Source: Choanephora cucurbitarum (taxonomy: Eukaryota; Mucoromycota; Mucoromycetes; Mucorales; Choanephoraceae). From it: a DNA stretch of 64,000 nucleotides. The notes under the pieces were generated by a model. It made no database searches and was not told the DNA's origin. It saw only the letters and a program-made list of their open reading frames with translations. Positions within the stretch are counted from its first letter, which is position 1; the number at the start of each line of letters is the position of its first letter. The DNA lies in NCBI GenBank assembly GCA_025331435.1, contig JAIWNI010000017.1, positions 62,001-126,000 of the forward strand. The letters are read 5' to 3'. The position numbers and the translations under genes were made by a program. Shown here piece after piece: positions 56,501 to 64,000 of the stretch.

Positions 56501-57296
56501 TCATCCTTATAGGCCACTCAACACTATAATGTACTGCATATTCCTCATATTAGAGCATTTTTCAAGGTGTTTGTACTCTTCTGCTTTCCCGACTAAAGCA
56601 TTTCAAAGATGGTCGTAAGCTAGCAAAGAACAATAAATGTAGAGTCTAATCTGAGTCAAAGACATAGAAGCGAAGGTACTCTACAACGATGTTATGTTGA
56701 TCAGCAATAGATAAATAGACACATATCGGGCTGGTGCAACCTTCCTTCCGGTCATCCTTATATCTAATTCTCAACCTCCTCCTTCTCTCTTTCTCTAGCA
56801 TACAATACAACACGATAGAATATGTCACTCTTCAGTCGACTATCTCTTTTTTTTCTTTTGTTTTTTCTCAATTTTTCTTTTCGCTAACAAGTAAGCGTTG
56901 ACTTGTTTCTTAGACTATTGAATTATAACTGACATGAATTTCAAAAGTAGCTTCCCATCTACCTCTTTAGTATTCAAAGGTGTCTAGCAGCCTCACAATG
57001 TAAGAAAAAAAAAGAAAAAGAGCGAGCGAAAAGGGAAGAAAAATATGTTATTTGGAGAAACATTAAAGAAGTACACAACATGATTTCGGCTGGATTCCGT
57101 TCTTTGTCTCCGGCAAGACCAATAGTATGTACCTTTTTTTTTCCCTGAAAAAATCAAGTGCGTCATCTATTTATTTATTTTCTGTTGTCTGAAATAAAAA
57201 GAAAAAACTTTTCCCTTCCCCCCTTTTTTCCACTTTCTTTTCTTCCACTCTCACTCACTCACTCTTTACCCTTTTTCTCTTAAAACCTTCATCACC
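53574..57296. other. 3.7-kb gene-free region
   Basis: No ATG frame with recognisable protein content on either strand. Short frames around 53826-54008, 54357-54712, 55699-55893 and 56154-56339 may be fragments of old transposons but nothing can be matched. A short GGA repeat (AGAGGAGGAGGAGGAGGAAG) lies near 56000, and a CT-rich tract before 57297 is the LIS1 leader. Confidence 0.4.
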
Positions 57297-59001
57297 ATGA
57301 CAAGTATTCTTTCTGATCGCCAGAAAGACGAGTTGTAAGTATAGACTATGTGTACATATAAGGAAGTTCAATAAACTCATATGCCTCACCTGACAACAAG
57401 GCACAAAGCCATACTAGATTATCTTTGTACAAATGGATTTACCGAATCTTTCAATACCCTCAAGTCTGAAACACACAACGAAGATTTCACTGCTGACCCA
57501 AAGCAGAAATATGCAGGTTTATTAGAGAAAAAATGGACTTCAGTGATTCGTCTTCAGAAAAAGGTATAGAAAAGAAGGGAGGAGCGGGCTGATAAAATAC
57601 TTTAAACTAAACAAAAAAAAATAAAAAGATTATGGAATTAGAAACAAAATCAGCCCAAATGCAAGAAGAAATTAATAATGCACCCGTTAGAAAGCAGACA
57701 TCTTCTGTTGATTGGATTCCCCGTGCTCCTGAAAGACAGAGCATGACAGGCCATCGAAGCCCTGTTACTCGTATTGCCTTCCACCCAGTCTATCAAACAT
57801 TGGCTTCTTCTTCTGAAGACACTACCCTCAAGATTTGGGATTACGAAACAGGAGAATTTGAACGCACATTAAAGGGACATACAAAATCAGTTCAAGATGT
57901 TGGATTTGATCCTAAAGGCAACTTTTTAGGTAAAAAAAAATATTAAGTGGTAGTGATATCCATAGGCTTATTTTTCTCTTTAGTATCGTGTTCTGCTGAT
58001 CTTTCAATCAAAGTATGGGATATCAATAATGACTACAAATGTATCAAGACACTCTATGGTCATGACCATAGTGTTTCTTCTGTTGGTTATATGCCTTCTG
58101 GAGATGTGATTATTTCAGCATCACGCGATAAGACAATCAAACTATGGGATGCTTCATCAGGGTAAATAAAGAGAAAAAATAGAGAGAGAGAGACCTTCTA
58201 ATTCCTTCTATAGTTACTGTATAAAGACATTGGCTGGACATCTAGATTGGGTCAGAACAGTAAAACCTAGTGAAGATGGCCGATATCTAGTCTCTGCTTC
58301 AAATGATCAAGTAAGTATATTTAGCCAAAAGGTTTATATTGTTTATTCATCCCTCTGTCCTCCTTAGACTGCTCGGTTATGGGATGTTCAATCAGGTGAA
58401 GCTAAGATGGAGTTCCGTGGCCATGAACATGTAGTTGAATGTGCTATTTTCGTACCTATTAATGCATACCCTTACATTCAAGAATTGATTGGTGATGAAG
58501 TAAGCTTATTACACTATAGCTAGCTTCAGAGTGATGCTGACCCATTTTCTTCTAGAACAAACAAAAAGATCCAATGGCAGGTCAATATATCATTACAGCA
58601 TCAAGAGATAAAACCATCAAATTGTGGAATTCAAATGGTCAATTGTTACATACCCTCGTAAGTCATTTCCCGTAGTGTCCATTCATAGACTAAACAAGAG
58701 TGTTATTAGATTGGACACGATAATTGGGTGAGAGGTTTAGTTGTTCATCCTAATGGTAAATACCTTTTGAGTGCCTCTGATGATAAGACAATCAAGATTT
58801 GGGATTTAAAGACAGGTCGATGCCAAAAGACAATAGATGCCCATTCTCATTTTGTGACATGCATAGCGTAAGTTTAGTTGATATTATACATAGGTTTACT
58901 ATTCAGTCACTCACCTGTCTGTTTATAGCTATTGTCATATTAGTCCTGTTGTCGCGACAGGCAGTGTGGATCAAACTATCAAACTCTGGCAATGTCGATA
59001 A
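57297..59001 (+). CDS. PAC1: LIS1/PAC1 dynein regulator
   Basis: Binds the cytoplasmic dynein motor and targets it to microtubule plus ends, needed for nuclear migration in hyphae. Nine exons (57297-57334, 57401-57563, 57629-57929, 57984-58161, 58214-58310, 58368-58499, 58556-58657, 58710-58867, 58929-59001) encode 413 residues, the standard LIS1 length. The LisH dimerisation motif is at about 8-38 ([24 protein letters not shown]), with a coiled coil at about 52-80 ([18 protein letters not shown]). Seven WD40 repeats follow, each ending in a KIWD, KVWD, KLWD or RLWD type motif; [20 protein letters not shown] opens the first. The repeat-linking sequence [28 protein letters not shown] is characteristic of LIS1. 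All introns are 52-68 bp or so. Confidence 0.97.
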
Positions 59002-59219
59002 TTCCTTTTCTATATATTTTAATACCTCTCTCTCTTTTTTTTTTTCTCTATATATCTCATATTTAATTCTCTCTCTTACATACAAGTCATTGTATGCCTT
59101 TTCTTCTTCTTCTTTTTTTTTCTTATATACAAATCATATCTCTCTCACTCACACTTCTTTAAACTGGTCTTTTTCGTTTATTATATACAATAGAATACTC
59201 TCATATATACACATACATA

Positions 59220-60488
59220 TTATGAATTAGCCTGTAAGAAGGCTTGAACAACAGGATCAGTCATGAGTTGATTTTGAAGTTCAGTTAGTACTTCCAAAGA
59301 TTGATGTATCATTTGTTGTTCTTCAGCTTGGTAGATAGCTACTTGACTGGACAACGGGCTAGTGTGGTTTGTTATAGGTGATGTTTGCTCTAACTGATAT
59401 TCAAGTGCCTGAATCAGTAACACAATAGCACGTAACTGAATTACAGGGAAATACTCAAATGAACGAACCATCTGCTCAAGTTCTGAAAGCGATGTTACTG
59501 TCTGACCTTCCAATTCCAGTCCATTCTCTGTAAAGACCATCTCCACTTCATCTGAATCCAAAACTGCTAAATACATAATCACCACTGAAGTCCAATCCCA
59601 GCCTGCCCTTCCAATGCCTTCTTTTTCATTATCAGGCAATCCAAGTCGAAGAGTGGATTGTGGCATAGTCTGTCGAAGCCATAGAGCTCTAGGTGGATCA
59701 TTCACGAAAAAGGGCATCCAAGGTAAACTGACAACTGAGACGACTGAGTTGTCGGGTATACAGAATCCATGAATAAACAACAATTCTTGATTTGGTTTGG
59801 ATCCATACGATAACATGAGTTCTTGGTCTGCCCCGACAGCCTCTGTATTGACTAACATAATACCGTCTGAGGATCGCTCCCATCGCAAGTTAGGTGTCTG
59901 ACTATGATTAGCAAAATCGAAGAAAGGGATCAGTGCCAGTTGATCAGGCTCTATCTCTACTACACGAGACCAAAGGACAGCATCAGCCCACAAGAGCATC
60001 GGTAAGGTGACTTGACTAAGCCAGTCTATCGATAGCGAAGCGTGTACTTGTTCTAATCGAGCAAGTTTAGCACGTACTGCATGCCATAGGCTGGTGCCCT
60101 CTGACAAGTGAGGTTGAAACAAGACATGGTGATCTTCAAAAAACTGAACAGGTGGCAAGATAGATAAGTAGTCAGACCAGACGGTGTTTTGATCGATGTA
60201 TTGACAATAAACAAGAAATAGTGTCAACACCTGACGTTGTTCAGCAAGGCTTAACACGTCCAACGACAGATCAAAGTGTTGCTTTAATGTGTCTCTAAAA
60301 GCTGGACTGACTTGGAGTGCTAGAGTAGAGGTGATCAATAAGGAAGAGGGAATTTGAACCATTGTTGAAGGTTCAGGCGTATCTCGGGAGCAAAATAAGC
60401 CATAGCCTGTATCGTTTGAGATCTTCTTCAACTGAGTGCGATCGTGGGTAATGCCTTTCGACTGAGCCCACTTAAGAAACTGATCCAT
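59220..60488 (-). CDS. SET-domain protein methyltransferase (LSMT/SETD3-like)
   Basis: Lysine or histidine methyltransferase of the rubisco-LSMT/SETD class, acting on non-histone proteins. A single exon encodes 422 residues. The opening FLKWAQSKGITHDR, then GYGLFCSRDTPEPSTMVQIPSSLLIT, is the split N-SET start. An inserted helical domain leads to IPFFDFANHSQTPN at about 190-205 (the NHS motif binds S-adenosylmethionine). DQELMLSYGSKPNQELLFIHGF at about 225-247 provides the catalytic Tyr of the class. The C-terminal half is the rubis-subs-bind-type helical domain. The start lies only 38 bases after the stop of the upstream MBOAT gene on the same strand, so it has almost no promoter of its own. 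Fungal members usually act on ribosomal proteins or elongation factors; the target here is unknown. Confidence 0.9.
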   Translation of the reverse strand: MDQFLKWAQSKGITHDRTQLKKISNDTGYGLFCSRDTPEPSTMVQIPSSLLITSTLALQVSPAFRDTLKQHFDLSLDVLSLAEQRQVLTLFLVYCQYIDQNTVWSDYLSILPPVQFFEDHHVLFQPHLSEGTSLWHAVRAKLARLEQVHASLSIDWLSQVTLPMLLWADAVLWSRVVEIEPDQLALIPFFDFANHSQTPNLRWERSSDGIMLVNTEAVGADQELMLSYGSKPNQELLFIHGFCIPDNSVVSVVSLPWMPFFVNDPPRALWLRQTMPQSTLRLGLPDNEKEGIGRAGWDWTSVVIMYLAVLDSDEVEMVFTENGLELEGQTVTSLSELEQMVRSFEYFPVIQLRAIVLLIQALEYQLEQTSPITNHTSPLSSQVAIYQAEEQQMIHQSLEVLTELQNQLMTDPVVQAFLQANS

Positions 60489-60526
60489 AATTACAGAAAA
60501 ATAAAAAAAAAATAAAAAATGTATTT

Positions 60527-61627
60527 CTAATAACGAAGAGGTAACTGTTGAGTGAAATCAGAACGAAGAAAAGGAGCCAAGAATAAGCGGCCAGTGAGGG
60601 TAATGAAGCCTAGTTGGGATAGAATACAGCCTACACGCTTCCATCCCTTAGGTTTAGTGGGTGAAACATATCTTGTCTCAAGCATACAGGCAACACCATG
60701 CAGTAAAAAGAAAGACAGATTTTCAAATGTTGCCTTTCGGAATAAACTCCAGATGATCAATTCATGAAAGATACCACTGACTGCAAATGCTAATAAACCA
60801 CGACCTGCCTTGGATGATGAGGCTGATGCATGATTCTTGAATACTTGAGCATGCAGTAAATTGCGTACAGGTTTGTTCCAGCGATGACTAAATACAGTTT
60901 GCATGAGTGTCCCTTTGGCTGTTATTCTCTATTTACCTCCAAAAGTCTCTTGGACTACATAGATAGAATGGCTTCTTGTTAGCACACTGTTTTGAGCGAT
61001 TTTGACTAATTTTTACCTTGTTGCCAAATAAGGAGCATCAAATAGATCTACAATACGCTTACCTGATACTAACTCAACAATGCCTGCCAAAATATCAGAA
61101 GTACCCAAGATCAAATAAGCTTTCGTACCAAACAGAAAAGTGTTTAGCAAACTAGGCAAACTGAAATAAGGATCTTGAAAGATCAGCTTAGGGTTAGCAG
61201 GTAACAAACGATCCACAAGTAAGAGAAGCGCAGCTAATTTGGTAACACCTCGTATCACTTTCCAACCACTCTCTGAGGGTTTAGCTGGACCAGATGAATC
61301 AATGACTGTACTAGAGAGTGCCTTGATCCATTCTTTCCAGCCCAAATGTTCTGTAGGCAAATAAGCACTATAGGAAGCAAGAAACCAAGGAACAGCTGCA
61401 AAGGCTACATTGTTTCCCTGTAAGGGAGATATGACATAAAGAGGAACAGCAGCATGAACAGCAACGATCGAGGTTCGGATGATGCGTTTACTGAGAGGTA
61501 GCTGATGGCGCAACAAGAGGTAGTCAGTACCTAACAAACAAGTATAGAGACCTAACAGATAAGATCCCGGGATCACTTTAGCTGGAGGTAATCCAATGTT
61601 CAATAAAGGTGATTCATAGACAGGCAT
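60527..61627 (-). CDS. Wax-synthase-like membrane-bound O-acyltransferase
   Basis: Polytopic acyltransferase of the MBOAT_2 (wax synthase) type, which esterifies an alcohol with an acyl chain in the ER. Exons 61017-61627, 60937-60954 and 60527-60887 encode 329 residues. The middle exon is only 18 bases; it completes the conserved sequence SPRDFWSHRWN, which is the family hallmark (.L.dFWgrrWh). The presumed active-site His is in FAVSGIFHELI near residue 260. At least seven hydrophobic segments are visible. Similar genes in ascomycete secondary-metabolite clusters acylate terpenoids, but no such cluster is present here. It diverges from the SRR1-like gene with only 163 bases between starts, and is followed on the same strand by the SET gene after 38 bases. 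Confidence 0.88.
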
Positions 61628-61790
61628 ATTGCTTAGACAACACCAAAATAAATAAAAAGAGTTGGTACCTTGTTTTTTTTTTTTTAGAAATAAGCAACAA
61701 GTTACATCTCAGTTGAAAGATCCTTTGTTGGCTGAAATTTTTTTTTTTTGGCAGCTTTCTCGTTTTTTTCTTTCTCTTCTAATTAGTAAA

Positions 61791-62792
61791 ATGACAGATC
61801 AACTCGACAGTGATGGCTTTGTTAAAGTAGAACGTTTCAAGTATAAGCCAGTCAACAAAAAGAACAATAAAAAGAACAAGAAATACACATTCAAAGATCC
61901 CGATGACTGGACTATGGACGATTTGACATCCACCTTACAACAACGCAAGTAAAGTGGCATGACATTCATTAGAGAGATGTTGGCTCAGTGAACTTTACTT
62001 ATATAGAGAAGCGCTTGTTCAAAGCCGATTCTTCAAAGATCTCTCAGGTAACTTTGATCTTCTCTATATGATGAATGTCTTGCTCATAATCGTTCAGTGA
62101 TATTCGATCAAAACCTAACACCAACCAAATATCATGATATGGTGTGCTATGGTATTGGGTCTATGCAGAAGTCGAAAAATGCTCAATATCAATTTGAATT
62201 AGCTCTTATTCTGAGAGATTTGCTGAAGGTAAACTATTCTATAGATCTCTCTCTCTCTCATTTAGCAACTAATCCATTCTCTGTGGCAGATACCAGGCAA
62301 CGTATATATCTATGATCCTGTCATGACTCCTTTAGATCACGAACTATGTAAAGCGCAGAATTTCAAGGTGATTGAGGAAAACGAAAATGGAAAGCGATCC
62401 ATTGATCAGCCTACTCTGTTCTATATGCCCCATTGTGGCCGAGGTCTTTATAGCAACACGTTAAGTGCGAACTGGAATAAGCAACAGTTGTCATGGCTTA
62501 CCATCATCGGTAATCGCTTTGACATGTATGTTGGCAGGTAAAGCAAAGCCGACCCCTTTTTTCTTTCTAGCATAAAGTTAACCAAATTTCATTCTATAGT
62601 CAATTAGAAAAAGATTTAATAAGAGAATGTCCTTATCTGATTCCTGCTGTTGATGCTCTGGAGGTGGTATCATTTCCCAAAGAATTTGACAACAATCAGA
62701 TCTTTAATGATCTTTCAATCCAAACATTTCCCTCGGATAAACTAGAAACATTAGATGCTTCTTTTTGGGAACATCATCATTTACAGAATTAA
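61791..62792 (+). CDS. SRR1-like domain protein
   Basis: 256 residues from five exons: 61791-61948, 62007-62047, 62098-62228, 62290-62537 and 62600-62792. The basic, Lys/Asn-rich start (KPVNKKNNKKNKKYTF) is followed by DDWTMDDL. The SRR1 core is at about 70-215: MVCYGIGSMQKSKNAQYQFELALILRDLL, YDPVMTPLDHELCKAQNFKV, and LFYMPHCGRGLYSNTL. The last is the most diagnostic SRR1 block (MPHC...LY.N.L). Plant SRR1 acts in red-light and clock signalling, and yeast and animal members (BER1/SRRD) affect microtubules, heme or proteasome biology; the molecular activity is not settled. It converges on the proteasome beta-2 gene with 53 bases between stops. Confidence 0.9.
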
Positions 62793-62845
62793 AGCTCTTG
62801 TTGTTGTTTTTGCCTTTTTTTTTTCCTTTTTCTTTATTCAATGAT

Positions 62846-63954
62846 TTACAAAGACATATCCATGCTATCTCCTTCAGACACTTGAACAAGCTTTTCAACA
62901 GAAGACTTGAGGATAGCAGTAGTACCTCTAGGGTAACGGTAGCTTTGTTCTCTGACACCACGCTCATTAGGACGAACATGGTTACGGAGGTAATCTGTAC
63001 TATCCTTTGTGATAACACAGACATCGACATTTGAACCGGAACCCAAATCGTTGAAAATACCTGCTTCAATAGCTTCTTGAACAAGTTGAATAGCCTCTTC
63101 ACGCTTTAGAACAAAGGTTAGTTGCAACTCATTCATCTAACATCAGCTTACTTACGTTCATATCAGGCTTCCACTTGCTTTCGAATATACTCATGGCTGC
63201 CAATGAACCAGAACCCATAGTGACATAAGGCAATTTATCAGTACTACCGTGAGGATGCACTGTGTATAATTGAGGTCCAGTGGCATCAAATCCACCTAAA
63301 ACAAGAGCAGCACCGATATGACCTTGGTACCTATACAAATTCTGATTAAAATTCGATTCATGCTATAACTACTTGTCTCGATTTTTTACTTGTATAGCAT
63401 CTGCTTCAATAATGTCATGGCTGTAACAACTCGAGGCTTTCTTCCTGTGGACAAACTGTGTAATTCAATTTGAGAACTGATCAAATTGGTAGTGAATTCG
63501 GTATCAGCAGCAGTACCTGCACCACAACAATAACTTGAATAAAGCAAAGTCAATAAAAAAGAAATCCATAGCATACAAGCAATCATAGTTACATGTTGGG
63601 AGCAATATAATGGATTTTCTCACAGTTCTTATCAGCTACAATAGGTCCTTCAGTGGCTCTTGTATCAGCACCTAAACAGATACCATCCTATATTTCAAAA
63701 TAAACATAAACGAATAAAGAGCCTAGCTGAATACTAACTTACCTTGTAGATGAGTCCAACAATAGTGGTACCTGTACTAGTAGCCTTAGGAGGTTTGGCA
63801 CCTTTAGCTTCAAGTGCCTTGTTTCTGTTTTTTTTTGTAAATGGTTAATAATCATCTCATGCTGACCATCCAAAATAAAGTGTTTCTTTCTTCTTTACCT
63901 AGCATAGTTGTCGAAGCTAAAGCCACCCTTTGAATAAGCTGTCTTACTGGCCAT
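62846..63954 (-). CDS. PUP1: 20S proteasome subunit beta-2 (trypsin-like active site)
   Basis: Catalytic subunit of the 20S core, cleaving after basic residues. Exons 63899-63954, 63743-63824, 63593-63687, 63390-63533, 63156-63330 and 62846-63103 encode 269 residues. A 37-residue propeptide ends in Gly; the mature chain begins [11 protein letters not shown] with nucleophile Thr38. The mature Asp17 and Lys33 equivalents are present (Asp54 in GADTRATEG and Lys70). [26 protein letters not shown] and [13 protein letters not shown] are beta-2 hallmarks, and the long C-terminal arm ([16 protein letters not shown]) that wraps around beta-3 is present. For the last exon I used the AAAG acceptor at 63104, which gives [12 protein letters not shown]; the alternative TTAG acceptor would insert 11 non-conserved residues. 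Confidence 0.97.
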
Positions 63955-64000
63955 GATGTTTATATGCGTATAGATCTTTTAATAAAAAGAGTAAAATAAG

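Noticed and set aside
63104..63136. Earlier acceptor for the last exon of the proteasome beta-2 gene
   Set aside because: Would insert about 11 residues not found in beta-2 subunits; the AAAG acceptor restores the conserved PDM.REEA sequence.

Overview
The window looks like nuclear DNA of an early-diverging filamentous fungus, most likely Mucoromycota (Mucorales). The supporting signs are AT-rich intergenic DNA full of poly-A/T and CT tracts, many short introns (about 50-75 bp, GTAAG...YAG), fungal proteins (NTH1-type trehalase, PHO80-type cyclin, Las17/WASP, CDC50, class III chitinase with a CBM19-like tail) and relics that resemble Mucoromycota multi-copy families. The exact genus cannot be read from the sequence. 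Exon chains were built by hand so that every intron has GT..AG ends and the reading frame closes; all spliced lengths quoted are multiples of three.

Layout. 1-0.43 kb: 5' part of a monoglyceride lipase running off the left edge. 0.43-4.1 kb: no supported gene. 4.1-5.1 kb: secreted pectinesterase. 5.1-12 kb: gene-poor, with a broken repeat-family gene and a 13-bp minisatellite. 12-20.7 kb: sugar transporter, Zn2Cys6 regulator and cytosolic GH36 alpha-galactosidase, an apparent sugar-utilisation group. 21.6-26.8 kb: SURF4/ERV29 cargo receptor, an unnamed coiled-coil/WD40 protein and a PHO80-like cyclin. 27.86-29.88 kb: complete pogo/Tigger-type DNA transposon with TIRs, TA target site and an uninterrupted two-exon transposase. 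30.5-35.2 kb: 12-exon anion/allantoate-type MFS carrier convergent with neutral trehalase. 36.0-37.5 kb: Tc1/IS630-like element with one frameshift. 38.9-46 kb: chitinase, a Q-rich protein with KH-like segments and a CDC50/LEM3 flippase subunit. 46-53.6 kb: WASP, mitochondrial ribosomal mL44, SDF2-like MIR protein and an arrestin-like adaptor. 53.6-57.3 kb: gene-free. 57.3-64 kb: densely packed PAC1/LIS1, SET-domain methyltransferase, wax-synthase-like MBOAT, SRR1-like protein and proteasome beta-2.

How the genes fit together. The 12-21 kb group would take up an intact galactoside (transporter), hydrolyse it in the cytosol (alpha-galactosidase without signal peptide) and regulate the response (XlnR-like factor); the secreted pectinesterase upstream is also a plant-polymer gene. 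The rest is housekeeping: secretory traffic (SURF4, CDC50, SDF2, arrestin), actin and dynein control (WASP, LIS1), proteolysis and translation. The right third is compact: convergent genes 27-78 bp apart and one same-strand pair only 38 bp apart.

I saw no CRISPR, rRNA, convincing tRNA, virus or plasmid features. The most distinctive structures are the intact pogo element with its direct-orientation subterminal modules, the single-base-broken Tc1 element with a triplicated 12-bp terminal motif, and two conserved-looking proteins without a recognised function.
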